A stretch of DNA of 64,000 bases, from the NCBI RefSeq assembly GCF_021390475.1, contig NZ_JAJUWS010000013.1:1-64000 (forward strand). Direction: 5' to 3'. This document shows positions 9,849 through 18,584 of this stretch, in pieces. The DNA comes from Streptomyces sp. ST2-7A (GTDB taxonomy: Bacteria; Actinomycetota; Actinomycetes; Streptomycetales; Streptomycetaceae). The translations under genes and the position numbers were made by a program. The notes under the pieces are model-generated. The model did not search any database, had not been told where the DNA came from, and saw only the letters and a list, made by a program, of their open reading frames with translations. How positions within the stretch are numbered: position 1 is the stretch's first letter; each line of letters begins with the position of its first letter.

Positions 9849-10808
9849 ATGGCGGAGCTCATCCAGCGGGACGGCACATGGGACTTCGACGGCGAGCGGT
9901 TGCGCCTGGTGCCGGGCACCGGTCGGAACGTCCACCCGCTGCGCACGGGGCTGGGGGAGATCGCCGTGCCGCTGGAGGCGATCGCGGGCATCTCCTTGGA
10001 GCCGGGGCGGCGGCGTGCCCGGCTGCGCCTGCGGCTGCGTGAGGGCGCCGACCCCCTCGACCACACCTGTTCGGGACGCCTGGCGGATGACGCCACCCCC
10101 TATGCCCTGGCGGTGGAAAGCGAACGCACGGGCACGGCGGAGTACCTGGTCGACGAAGTCCGCACCGCCCTGCTGCTGGAGCGGATACCGGTCGACGAAC
10201 CCGCCGGCCGGTGGCTGCTGCCCGGCCCCTCGGTGCCCCGGGTGGTGAGCGGCGGTGATGGCAAGGTCACCTTCGACGGGCGTGTCCTGCGCATCGAATG
10301 GGGGTGGGCCTGTGAGGAGAGCAAGAAGTCGGCCGGAACCCGGGTGCTGCCGCTGCGGGACGTCGCGGCGGTGGAGTGGTCCCGGGCCCGCTGGGAGAGC
10401 GGGTGGTTCCGCGTCCGGCCGGTGGGGCCCGGGGTCGAGGTCAAGCCCTCCCACGACCCCAACTGCGTGACTCTCTGGGGGCTCAGCGAGCGGCGGGAGA
10501 CCGCGGAGGTCGCCCTCCTCGCCGCGGCGGTCACCGCCCGCCTGCCCCATCCCCGGGTCGGCGACGGGGCGGACGCCGGCGCGTCGCCGGGAGCGGACGC
10601 CCCGATGCCCCCACTCCTCACCAAGGCGGGGGAGCCGACGGCCCCGGCGGGCCCGGAGGGGGGTGCCGGAGGGGCCGGGGGGAAGGACGGCCACGACCCC
10701 GACGCGGTGCTGCGCCGACTTCGGGAACTCGGCGAACTGCGCTCCTCCGGTGTGCTGACCGAGGAGGAGTTCACCCGCGCGAAGCGAGCCCTGCTCGACC
10801 GTCTGTGA
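9849..10808 (+). CDS. DUF4429/SHOCT-domain protein
   Basis: 319 residues. The N-terminal region resembles the DUF4429 beta-sandwich (WDFDGERLRL ... PLRTGLGEIAVPLEAI), and a second similar block follows (VTFDGRVLRIEW ... VLPLRDVAAVEW). The last 30 residues, LRRLRELGELRSSGVLTEEE and onward, are a typical SHOCT helical motif, thought to mediate oligomerisation. About 60 low-complexity residues lie between. Function is unknown; a role at the membrane or in phage/plasmid response is sometimes suspected but nothing here shows it. A CACAAT box 6 nt before ATG 9849 suggests a leaderless transcript. Confidence 0.8.
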   Translation: MAELIQRDGTWDFDGERLRLVPGTGRNVHPLRTGLGEIAVPLEAIAGISLEPGRRRARLRLRLREGADPLDHTCSGRLADDATPYALAVESERTGTAEYLVDEVRTALLLERIPVDEPAGRWLLPGPSVPRVVSGGDGKVTFDGRVLRIEWGWACEESKKSAGTRVLPLRDVAAVEWSRARWESGWFRVRPVGPGVEVKPSHDPNCVTLWGLSERRETAEVALLAAAVTARLPHPRVGDGADAGASPGADAPMPPLLTKAGEPTAPAGPEGGAGGAGGKDGHDPDAVLRRLRELGELRSSGVLTEEEFTRAKRALLDRL

Positions 10809-10853
10809 GGTTGGTGACCGACGGGGTGTTCGGGCGCGCCGGGTGATGTGCCG

Positions 10854-10870
10854 GACGCGCCTCGCGCGTC
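10854..10870 (+). terminator. short hairpin after the DUF4429 gene
   Basis: A 7-bp stem, GACGCGC / GCGCGTC, with a 3-nt loop. A run of three GTGATGCC-like direct repeats follows (about 10871-10899). Weak as a terminator. Confidence 0.4.
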
Positions 10871-10921
10871 GTGATGCCCGGTGATGCCCGGTGATGCCGG
10901 GGAGCGGCGGAATGGCGTGGT

Positions 10922-11305
10922 ATGTCCCCGGGGCGCCCGATGCCATCGAGACTGTCGTCCGCGACACGTTCGTGCCCGATATCGGGCAGGGTTGTTGCGA
11001 AAGTCCTCTTCGGTTCCCACTATCAAGGGGTGCTCGGCCGTCGTACGTCCCACGAGGACCTGATCGACCACCTGATCCGCACCACGCCGCTGGGACGCGG
11101 CGAGGCGGTCCGGGTGGTCCTCGACGTCCTGGCCTACTTCGACGAGACGGTGGAGGACTACGTGCGCAGACGCCACCGCGAACTTCAGGCCCGTGGCCTG
11201 CGCAACGCGGCGATCTTCGAGGTGGTCTCGGAGGAGCTGCGCCACCGGGCGGTGGCCCCGCCCGAGCTGTCGCTGCGGCAACTGCGCCGCATCGTCTACG
11301 GCTGA
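10922..11305 (+). CDS. small conserved helical protein upstream of glmS
   Basis: The confident part runs from about 11030 (VLGRRTSHEDLIDHLIRTTP) to the stop: some 91 residues, mostly alpha-helical and charged, ending LSLRQLRRIVYG. I recall similar short proteins in actinomycetes but cannot name a family with certainty or a function. The start is unclear. ATG 10922 gives 127 residues, while GTG 11030 gives a compact version but with its purine-rich AAGGG directly abutting. The downstream gap to glmS is 99 bp. Confidence 0.55.
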   Translation: MSPGRPMPSRLSSATRSCPISGRVVAKVLFGSHYQGVLGRRTSHEDLIDHLIRTTPLGRGEAVRVVLDVLAYFDETVEDYVRRRHRELQARGLRNAAIFEVVSEELRHRAVAPPELSLRQLRRIVYG

Positions 11306-11404
11306 CCGGGGCCCGCCCGCACCCGACCACCGTCCCGTCCCCGCCGGCTCCGTCCCCGGAAGCCGGCCCGCACCATCGCCCCACCGGCACCAGGAGGAAC
11401 CCGC

Positions 11405-13225
11405 ATGTGTGGAATCGTCGGCTACATCGGCAGGCGTGACGTGGCGCCGCTGCTCCTGGAGGGGCTGCAGCGCCTGGAGTACCGGGGGTACGACTCCGCC
11501 GGCATCGCGATCCACAGCTCCGGCAAAGGCGGTGGGCTGAAGACCGTCAAGAACAAGGGCCGGGTCCGCGAGCTGGAGGCCAAGGTCCCCGCCCGCTTCG
11601 CCGGCAACTGCGGCATCGCCCACACCCGCTGGGCCACCCACGGCGCCCCGAACGACGTCAACGCCCACCCCCACACCGACGCCGACGGGCGGGTGGCCGT
11701 GGTGCACAACGGCATCATCGACAACTCCTCGGAGCTGCGGGCCAAGCTGGCCGCCGACGGCGTGGAGCTGGTCTCCGACACCGACACCGAGGTACTGGCC
11801 CACCTGGTCGCCCGCTCCCAGGCCCCGACCCTGGAGGAGAAGGTCCGCGAGGCGCTGCGCCACATCGATGGCACCTACGGCATCGCCGTCCTGCACGCCG
11901 ACTTCCCCGACCGCATCGTCGCCGCCCGCAACGGTTCCCCCGTGGTGCTGGGCATCGGTGACCGGGAGATGCTCGTCTCCTCCGATGTCGCCGCCCTGAT
12001 CAGCCACACCCGTCAGGTGATCACCCTCGACGACGGCGAGATGGCCACCCTGAAGGCCGACGACTACCGGACCTACACCACCGACGGCAGCCGCACCGCC
12101 GCCTCGCCCACCACCGTGGAGTGGGAGGCCGAGAGCTATGACATGGGCGGCCACGACACCTACATGCACAAGGAGATCGCCGAGCAGGCGGACGCGGTGG
12201 ACCGGGTGCTGCGCGGCCGGCTCGACGACCGCTTCGCCACCGTCCGCCTCGGCGGTCTGAACCTCGACGCCCGTGAGGCGCGGACCATGCGTCGGGTCAA
12301 GATCCTGGGCTGCGGTTCGGCCTACCACGCCGGACAGATCGGCGCGCAGCTGATCGAGGAGCTGGCCCGCATCCCCGCCGACGCCGAGCCGGCCAGCGAG
12401 TTCCGCTACCGCAACCCGGTGGTGGACCCCGACACCCTCTACATCGCGGTCAGCCAGTCCGGCGAGACCTACGACACCCTCGCGGCGGTCCAGGAGCTCA
12501 AGCGCAAGGGCGGCCGGGTACTGGGCGTGGTCAACGTTGTGGGCAGCGCGATCGCCCGGGAGACCGACGGCGGCGTCTACGTGCACGCGGGGCCCGAGGT
12601 CTGCGTGGTCTCCACCAAATGCTTCACCAACACGGCGGTGGCCTTCGCACTGCTCGCCCTCCACCTGGGCCGGATCCGGGACCTGTCGGTGACCGACGGC
12701 AAGCGGATCATCGACGGCCTGCGCAAGCTGCCGGGCCAGATCGCCGAGATCATGGAGGACGAGGAGCACATCGCGAAGCTGGCGGCGGAGTTCGCCGAGG
12801 CGAAGAGCATGATGTTCGTCGGTCGCGTGCGGGGCTTCCCGGTGGCCAAGGAGGCGTCGCTGAAGCTGAAGGAGGTCTCCTACATCCACGCCGAGGCCTA
12901 CCCGGCCTCCGAGCTCAAGCACGGCCCGCTCGCCCTCATCGAGCCCGACGTGCCGACCGTCGCGATCGTCCCGGACGACGAGCTGTTGGAGAAGAACCGC
13001 GCCACCCTGGAGGAGATCAAGGCCCGCAGCGGGCGCATCCTCGCGGTGGCCCACAGTGAGCAGGAGAAGGCCGACGACACCATCGTCGTGCCGCGCAACG
13101 AGCCGGAGCTGGACCCGGTACTCATGGGCATCCCGCTCCAGCTGCTGGCCTACCACACGGCGCTGGCGCTGGGTCGGGACATCGACAAGCCCCGGAACCT
13201 GGCGAAGTCGGTGACCGTCGAGTGA
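11405..13225 (+). CDS. glmS: glutamine--fructose-6-phosphate aminotransferase (isomerising)
   Basis: 606 residues, the usual length. It makes glucosamine-6-phosphate from fructose-6-phosphate and glutamine, the entry to cell-wall amino sugars. The N-terminal nucleophile is Cys2 (MCGIVGYIG), followed by the class II glutaminase domain (to about residue 215) with THGAPNDVNAHPH. Two SIS isomerase domains follow, with GCGSAYHAG and SQSGETYDTL. The C-terminus ends DIDKPRNLAKSVTVE, diagnostic for GlmS. AGGAGG lies 8 nt before ATG 11405. No glmS ribozyme-like element was recognised upstream. Strong hairpins follow the stop. Confidence 0.97.
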   Translation: MCGIVGYIGRRDVAPLLLEGLQRLEYRGYDSAGIAIHSSGKGGGLKTVKNKGRVRELEAKVPARFAGNCGIAHTRWATHGAPNDVNAHPHTDADGRVAVVHNGIIDNSSELRAKLAADGVELVSDTDTEVLAHLVARSQAPTLEEKVREALRHIDGTYGIAVLHADFPDRIVAARNGSPVVLGIGDREMLVSSDVAALISHTRQVITLDDGEMATLKADDYRTYTTDGSRTAASPTTVEWEAESYDMGGHDTYMHKEIAEQADAVDRVLRGRLDDRFATVRLGGLNLDAREARTMRRVKILGCGSAYHAGQIGAQLIEELARIPADAEPASEFRYRNPVVDPDTLYIAVSQSGETYDTLAAVQELKRKGGRVLGVVNVVGSAIARETDGGVYVHAGPEVCVVSTKCFTNTAVAFALLALHLGRIRDLSVTDGKRIIDGLRKLPGQIAEIMEDEEHIAKLAAEFAEAKSMMFVGRVRGFPVAKEASLKLKEVSYIHAEAYPASELKHGPLALIEPDVPTVAIVPDDELLEKNRATLEEIKARSGRILAVAHSEQEKADDTIVVPRNEPELDPVLMGIPLQLLAYHTALALGRDIDKPRNLAKSVTVE

Positions 13226-13267
13226 CGTGATGTCCGCGACGCCGGTCCGCCGGGCGCGTCGATCCCG

Positions 13268-13346
13268 CGTCCGGCGGGGCGGCGCGCCCGGCGCCGGACG
13301 GTGGCCGGACCCGTCCGCCCCCGCCGTGCGTCGGCGGGGGCGGACG
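13268..13346 (+). terminator. tandem terminators after glmS
   Basis: Two hairpins in tandem: CGTCCGGCG / CGCCGGACG (13268-13276 with 13292-13300), then a 15-bp perfect stem (13312-13326 with 13332-13346) with a 5-nt loop. Confidence 0.65.
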
Positions 13347-13679
13347 CGCGTCGGCCCCCGGGGAAGCGGATGCCACCGGTCCGCCGCCCCGGGGACCGCG
13401 CTGGTGCCGGCGTCGCCCATACGCCGGCCCGGTCGCCACCGGCGGGTCCGTCACCTCCCGCGCGGCGGCACGTCTGCGGGCCTCCGTCGACCTTGTCGAG
13501 TGGTGTATGCCCATCACAAACGCACAATCCACCTCCGGGGAGGGGGAAATCCCCGTCGAGGGGCGTGCGGGACGGGCCCGGGCGCCGGTGGGGCGCGGGG
13601 ACCGGGGGGCCGGGGGAGGTCCGGCGGGCGAGTCGGGGAGCGGGCCGGGCCGGGATGCGCGCGGGCTCGGGGGAACGAC
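13347..13679. other. non-coding gap between glmS and the stress-protein gene
   Basis: No credible gene. It is GC-rich with a short less GC-rich pocket near 13495-13545. The two flanking genes converge here. Confidence 0.4.
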
Positions 13680-14204
13680 TCAGGGGATGACGACCACCGG
13701 GCGCTCCGCGCGCCGGACCAGGCGCCCCGAGACGGTGCCCAGGATCCGCCCCAGCACGCCCCGGGTGGAGCCCACCACGATGGCGTCGGCGGCGTACTCC
13801 CGTCCCACCTCGCGGAGTTCGTGGCAGATGTCCCCGCCGCGTTCGAGCAGCACCCAGGGGATCTCGGAGAGGTGGTCGGCGCAGGCCAGTTCCAGGCCCA
13901 GCACCTCGGTGCGGTGATCGGGTACGTCGATCAGGGTGGGGGGCTCGCACCCCGCCCACAGTGTGGACGGCAGCCGATTGGCCACGTGCACGATGATCAG
14001 ACCGGAGCCGGAGCGGCGGGCCATGCCGACCGCGTAGGCCAGGGCGCGCTCACTGGAGGTGGATCCGTCGAACCCCACCACCACGCCGTGGCGGAAGGCG
14101 GGGTCGCGCGGCGTGCACGACTCGTCGGCCGACCGGTGGGGATCCGTCGGCTCGGCGACGGGCCGTTTGCGGTCAGCGGGCTCGGGAAGCTCTGGGACGA
14201 CCAT
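13680..14204 (-). CDS. universal stress protein (UspA) family
   Basis: 174 residues with one Usp domain. The nucleotide-binding beta strand is VVVGFDGSTSSERAL (about residue 41), and the C-terminal ATP-site signature G-RGVLGRILGTVSGRLVRRA is followed by ERPVVVIP. This indicates an ATP-binding type of stress protein. Residues 1-38 are a charged extension. ATG 14204 is the only in-frame start near the domain and lacks a clear Shine-Dalgarno. A strong GGAGG with two GTG codons lies 150 nt upstream but in other frames, so the true start or an upstream ORF deserves checking. Confidence 0.82.
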   Translation of the reverse strand: MVVPELPEPADRKRPVAEPTDPHRSADESCTPRDPAFRHGVVVGFDGSTSSERALAYAVGMARRSGSGLIIVHVANRLPSTLWAGCEPPTLIDVPDHRTEVLGLELACADHLSEIPWVLLERGGDICHELREVGREYAADAIVVGSTRGVLGRILGTVSGRLVRRAERPVVVIP

Positions 14205-14960
14205 GGGAGTCTCGGAGGTGTCTCGGGGAGAGGGCCTCTCGGCGGTCGGTGGTGGGGGAGGTGTGGGTCCCGGATGCCATGGGAGCCCCCGTCGCCGGGG
14301 AGTCCACGAGCCCTCGGGGTCCCGCGGAGAGGTACTCCGGGGTCGGGTGTCCCACGGTCTCTCACCTCCAGGATACGTCTTCGGCAGGGTGATGCCCCCG
14401 AATCCGTGCCTCAATCCGGTTCGGACGGAGCAACATACCGCTCCCGGGTCGGCCGCGTGACGGGGGATATCCGGTGAAACGTTTCGTGCCTCTGCGTGAA
14501 CGTCTGTGTCCGCATGGTGAGGATCGTGCGGGGGTCCATGGCGGAATCGCCGGTCCTGTCGGGGGCCTCCCGCCCCTCCCCGGCCGCCCGTGGAAGGGGG
14601 TCGGGGGACGTTTTGCGCCCACCCGGCGTCCGCCCGTGGGACGTCGGCGCCGTCACCGGCGGTTTTCACGCGCCGCCGGATGAAGGCCGGCCGGAACTCG
14701 ACGCCTCCTGTTTTCGGCCAACTTCCCGATGCCCCCCGGCCCTCCCTCGGGCGCCGGGGGGATGCGTACTTTCGCCAACTGCCGAGGCGTGGAACGCTTC
14801 CTGATCGAATGCTTCACGCCACGTGGTCATGTCGATTTAGTGCTGAGTGGCGAAGCAGTCCCGCCAACCCCATCCGACACAGTAGATTCGATCTTGGCAA
14901 TCACGGTCGGGGGAAACGTGCAGGACCGAGAGGATGCGTCAACCGAGGGAACTGAGGAGC
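14205..14960. other. long regulatory gap upstream of adpA
   Basis: About 750 bp with no credible conserved gene, between the divergent stress-protein gene and adpA. The last 150 bp are clearly less GC-rich (for example around 14812-14905) and include a TAGATT box (14883-14888). Long multi-input upstream regions are usual for adpA; individual promoters could not be fixed by eye. Confidence 0.45.
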
Positions 14961-16346
14961 ATGAGCCAGGACCCAACGCACGGCCCCGAGGTCGCCAGGG
15001 GGCCCCGCCCACCGGCGGCGGACAGGCTCGCCACCCGGCGGCGCCGCGAAGTCGTCGCGGTGCTGCTGTTCGGCGGCAGTCCCATGTTCGAAAGTTCCAT
15101 CCCGCTCTCCGTGTTCGGAGTGGACCGACAGGACGCCGGTGTCCCCCGCTACCGGTTGTTGGTCTGCGCCGGTGAGGAGGGCCCCCTGCGCACGACCGGC
15201 GGTCTGGAGTTGCGCGCCCCCTACGGATTGGGTGCGGTGGCCCGTGCCGGCACCGTGATCGTGCCGGCCTGGCGGTCCATCACCGGACCGCCTCCCACCC
15301 CGGCCCTCGCCGCGCTGCGCCGGGCCCACGCCGAGGGCGCGCGCATCGTCGGCCTGTGCACCGGGGCGTTCGCGCTGGGGGCGGCGGGTCTGCTCGACGG
15401 CCGACCCGCCACCACCCACTGGATGTACGCGCCGACACTGGCCAAGCGCTACCCCTCGGTCCACGTCGATCCCCGCGAACTCTTCGTGGACGACGGCGAC
15501 ATCCTGACCTCCGCCGGCACCTCCGCCGGGATCGACCTGTGCCTGCACATCGTGCGCGCCGACCACGGCGCGGAGGCCGCCAACGCCCTCGCCCGGCGCC
15601 TGGTGCTGCCGATCCGCCGTACGGCGGGACCCGCCGAATCGGCGGGTCAACAGCGGCCCCTGGACAGGTCATTACCCGAGGACATCGGTGCCGATCCGTT
15701 GGCCGAGGTGGTGGCCTGGGCGTTGGAACACCTGCACGAGCAATTCGACGTGGAGGCCCTCGCCGCCCGCGCCTACATGAGCCGTCGCACGTTCGACCGG
15801 CGCTTCCGGTCCCTCACCGGGAGCGCTCCCCTGCAGTGGCTGATCACCCAACGGGTCCTCCAGGCGCAGCGGTTGCTCGAGGTCTCCGACTACTCGGTGG
15901 ACGAGGTCGCGGGCCGTTGCGGGTTCCGTTCCCCGGTCGCGCTGCGCGGTCACTTCCGTCGTCAGCTCGGGTCCTCGCCCGCCGCCTACCGGGCCGCCTA
16001 CCGGGCCCGGCGGCAGTCCCGGGGACAGGGTGAGGGGGTTTCGCAGCCGACCGTTCCGGCCCCCGCCAGGGGGAACCGACCCGAGGTCGGTCACCAGAGC
16101 GGTCGGGCGCCGTCCGGCGCCGAGTCGGGGCGAGCCGGCGAGAGTGAGGTCGGCGGAGCGGTGGCCCGCCCCGGCGGACACCATCCGGTCGGCCACGGGG
16201 CCAACGGGCCCGCCGGCCCGGTGGGCCCCGGCGAACAGCGGTCGGGGGACCGGACCCGGGTCGGTGAGGCACCCGGTCGGGGCAAGCCGACCCGGGACGG
16301 GTGGTCGCCCCGCTTCCCGGCGCAGCGGCCCCGCCCGGCATCCTGA
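14961..16346 (+). CDS. adpA: AdpA-type pleiotropic AraC-family regulator with a TTA codon
   Basis: 461 residues. A DJ-1/PfpI-like dimerisation domain (about residues 28-210, with [20 protein letters not shown]) is joined to an AraC-type double helix-turn-helix (about 245-350, with [20 protein letters not shown]). This is the architecture of AdpA, the global activator of development and secondary metabolism in Streptomyces. Codon 238 (15672-15674) is TTA, in DRSLPEDIG between the domains. This is where AdpA genes carry their bldA-dependent TTA. CTGAGGAGC precedes ATG 14961. A low-complexity tail of about 100 residues follows the HTH. Orn is next downstream, as in Streptomyces. Confidence 0.95.
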   Translation: MSQDPTHGPEVARGPRPPAADRLATRRRREVVAVLLFGGSPMFESSIPLSVFGVDRQDAGVPRYRLLVCAGEEGPLRTTGGLELRAPYGLGAVARAGTVIVPAWRSITGPPPTPALAALRRAHAEGARIVGLCTGAFALGAAGLLDGRPATTHWMYAPTLAKRYPSVHVDPRELFVDDGDILTSAGTSAGIDLCLHIVRADHGAEAANALARRLVLPIRRTAGPAESAGQQRPLDRSLPEDIGADPLAEVVAWALEHLHEQFDVEALAARAYMSRRTFDRRFRSLTGSAPLQWLITQRVLQAQRLLEVSDYSVDEVAGRCGFRSPVALRGHFRRQLGSSPAAYRAAYRARRQSRGQGEGVSQPTVPAPARGNRPEVGHQSGRAPSGAESGRAGESEVGGAVARPGGHHPVGHGANGPAGPVGPGEQRSGDRTRVGEAPGRGKPTRDGWSPRFPAQRPRPAS

Positions 16347-16663
16347 GGCGATCCGGGGACCGGGACACCCCGGGTGCGGGACGTGAGGCCGAGCGGCCCG
16401 GTTCGGTCGGCCGATCACGCCGCCGAGCCGGGCTCCGGCGTGTCCCCACCGTCGGGCGCGGTGCCCGTCCGGGGGCGCCCCGCACTCCGTCGTCGATCCA
16501 TCGGCACTCCGTCGTCGTCCGATGTCCTCCGGGGTCCGCCCGACGACCCCGGCCCGGAGCCGACCCCGCCGGGGACGATCGCCTGCCCGGCTCCGACGGG
16601 CCCGTCGGAGGGACCCCGGACGCGACACCCCCCGCTCGTATGACGGGGTCGTATGGTGTTCGC
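16347..16663. other. adpA-orn intergenic region
   Basis: 317 bp with no gene seen. Its end holds the orn -10 box TATGGT (16652-16657), 6 nt before the start codon, indicating a leaderless orn transcript. Confidence 0.45.
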
Positions 16664-17266
16664 ATGAACGATCGCATGGTGTGGATCGACTGCGAGATGA
16701 CGGGCCTCTCGCCGGACGACGACGCACTCATCGAGGTGGCCGCGCTGGTCACCGACTCCGAGCTGAACATCCTCGGGGACGGGGTGGACATCGTTATCCG
16801 TCCTCCCCTGGAGGCCCTGGAATCCATGCCGGAGATCGTGCGGCGGATGCACACCGACTCCGGACTCCTCGAGGAACTGCCCGCCGGCACGGATCTCGCC
16901 GACGCCCAGCGCCGCGTACTGGAGTACATCACCGAGCACGTGCCCGAGCCCGGTCGCGCCCCGCTGTGCGGCAACTCCGTCGGCACCGATCGCGGCTTCC
17001 TCGCCCGCTACATGCCCGAGCTCGAGGGCTACCTGCACTACCGGATCATCGACGTCTCCTCGATCAAGGAACTGGCGCGCCGGTGGTATCCGCGCGCCTA
17101 CTTCAACAGCCCCGAGAAGAACGGCAACCACCGGGCGCTCGCCGACATCCGCGAGTCCATCGCCGAGCTGCGCTACTACCGCGAGGCGGTCTTCGTCGAA
17201 CAGCCGGGACCCGACTCCGCCACCGCGCGGCGGATCGCCGAGCGACACGTCCTGCCCGCCGACTGA
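16664..17266 (+). CDS. orn: oligoribonuclease
   Basis: 200 residues, the usual length. This DEDDh 3'-5' exonuclease degrades 2-5-nt RNAs and linear pGpG from c-di-GMP turnover. The exonuclease I motif WIDCEMTGL is at the N-terminus, exonuclease II is in [11 protein letters not shown], and exonuclease III is in [12 protein letters not shown] with its His and Asp. Location just after adpA matches the Streptomyces adpA-ornA locus. The -10 box directly before ATG 16664 points to a leaderless mRNA. A GCCGGGG-AAAA-CCCCGGC hairpin lies downstream. Confidence 0.96.
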   Translation: MNDRMVWIDCEMTGLSPDDDALIEVAALVTDSELNILGDGVDIVIRPPLEALESMPEIVRRMHTDSGLLEELPAGTDLADAQRRVLEYITEHVPEPGRAPLCGNSVGTDRGFLARYMPELEGYLHYRIIDVSSIKELARRWYPRAYFNSPEKNGNHRALADIRESIAELRYYREAVFVEQPGPDSATARRIAERHVLPAD

Positions 17267-17313
17267 GGTTCGCGGGAACGGCCGTCCGCGGCCGTGCGGG
17301 GCGGGCCTGCCAC

Positions 17314-17331
17314 GCCGGGGAAAACCCCGGC
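17314..17331 (+). terminator. terminator of orn
   Basis: A 7-bp stem, GCCGGGG / CCCCGGC, with an AAAA loop, 48 nt after the orn stop and before the tRNA-His promoter (TACACT, 17354-17359). Confidence 0.6.
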
Positions 17332-17400
17332 ACGAGCACGGTCCGACACCCTGTACACTCGTTGTGGCCGGGGCGGGAATCCCCCGAAACACCCGGTCGT

Positions 17401-17474
17401 GGTGGGCGTAGCTCAGTTGGTAGAGCACCTGGTTGTGGTCCAGGTGGCCGCGGGTTCAAGTCCCGTCGCTCACC
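17401..17474 (+). tRNA. tRNA-His (GTG anticodon)
   Basis: Cloverleaf with acceptor GTGGGCG / CGCTCAC, anticodon loop TTGTGGT (GTG) and T-loop TTCAAGT. The extra 5' G (17401) pairs with discriminator C (17474), the G-1 signature of tRNA-His. A possible -10 box TACACT is 42 nt upstream. Confidence 0.96.
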
Positions 17475-17486
17475 CTGTGAAGGGAT

Positions 17487-17522
17487 CGGGCCCCCGTTCC
17501 GCCCAGGCGGAACGGGGGCCCG
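17487..17522 (+). terminator. terminator after tRNA-His
   Basis: A 17-bp perfect stem (17487-17503 with 17506-17522) with a very tight loop, followed by TTCTCCTT. Confidence 0.8.
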
Positions 17523-17620
17523 TTCTCCTTACCCGGATCCCGCGCCCGAGCGGGGTCCGGCAAGCCGGTTGGGGGCCGGTCCGGCACGGACCCGGCGGAC
17601 GCGATGGGCGAGACGTGGAC

Positions 17621-18340
17621 GTGACGGAGATCGCCGGACTGTGGGACCGGGTGACGGGCACCCAGCCACACCCCGGGCTGTGGCTGGTGCTCGCGACGGC
17701 GGTCGGTGCCCTGGTGCTGATCGGTCCGTGGACGATCTGGCGGATCACCCGCAACACCGTGACCATCGCGCACGAGGGTGGGCACGGGCTGGTGGCGCTG
17801 CTGACCGGCCGTTCCCTGGAGGGCATCAGACTCCACTCCGACACCTCGGGATTGACCGTCTCGCGGGGCAAACCCACCGGCCCCGGCATGATCCTCACCG
17901 CCGCCGCCGGCTACACCGCGCCCTCCCTGTTGGGTCTCGGCGGGGCCGCGTTGCTGGGGGCCGGGCGGTTGACCCTCCTGCTGTGGGGGGCCACCGCGCT
18001 CCTGTTGGTCATGCTGCCGATGATCCGCAACGTCTACGGCGTACTGACGGTCCTCCTCACCGGCGGCCTCTTCTTCCTCGTCTCCTGGCTCACCGATCCC
18101 GCCGTCCAGGCGGCCTTCGGCTACCTGGTGGTGTGGTTCCTGCTGGTGGGCGGGGTGCGGCCGGTCTTCGAACTCCAGCGCAAGCGCCGACGCGGCGGCG
18201 CCCCCGACTCCGACGCCGACCAGCTCTCGCGGCTGACCGGCGTGCCGGCCGGGCTCTGGGTGTTCGTTTTCCACCTGGTGTCGATCGGTTGTCTGCTGCT
18301 GGGCGGCAGTATGTTGCTGGATCCCGGGGCGCTCGCCTGA
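17621..18340 (+). CDS. M50-like membrane metallopeptidase
   Basis: About 239 residues and mostly hydrophobic, with about six membrane segments. The HEGGH motif (IAHEGGHGLVALL, about residue 48) lies just after the first membrane helix. HExxH-type zinc sites in such positions mark site-2-protease-like M50B peptidases, which cleave within membranes. The usual second metal-ligand motif is hard to identify, so activity is uncertain. The start is GTG 17621 or GTG 17615; longer forms would read through tRNA-His. It sits alone between tRNA-His and the aroA-like gene. Substrate unknown. Confidence 0.78.
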   Translation: MTEIAGLWDRVTGTQPHPGLWLVLATAVGALVLIGPWTIWRITRNTVTIAHEGGHGLVALLTGRSLEGIRLHSDTSGLTVSRGKPTGPGMILTAAAGYTAPSLLGLGGAALLGAGRLTLLLWGATALLLVMLPMIRNVYGVLTVLLTGGLFFLVSWLTDPAVQAAFGYLVVWFLLVGGVRPVFELQRKRRRGGAPDSDADQLSRLTGVPAGLWVFVFHLVSIGCLLLGGSMLLDPGALA

Positions 18341-18584
18341 CGGCTCCGGTCCGTCCCGGTTTCCCGCCCCGGCGCCCCTCCCGATCGAGCGCCCCCGGCG
18401 CCCCTCCCACTCCCGGCACCGCTCCCCGGCACCGCTCCCCGGTGGACCGCCGCTCCCCGGCGTCGGACGGATCGGCTCCGTGCTCCCGCCGGCGCGCCCC
18501 TCCGCCCTCCGCGCCCCGCTCGGCATCGATTCGACGGGGTCATCGCCGCGCGATGACACTGGGTGACACACTAAAGTGGCCCGC

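Noticed and set aside
10871..10903. Three short GTGATGCC-like repeats as an operator or origin element
   Set aside because: Too short and imperfect; no dyad and no AT-rich unwinding region nearby.
14205..14669. N-terminal extension of the universal stress protein up to 14669
   Set aside because: The extra 155 residues are low-complexity and Pro/Arg-rich with no Usp features, and they would lie in the adpA upstream region.
17294..17620. N-terminal extension of the M50-like protein reading through tRNA-His
   Set aside because: The frame is open by chance across a tRNA gene and its terminator; hydrophobic protein features begin only after 17621.
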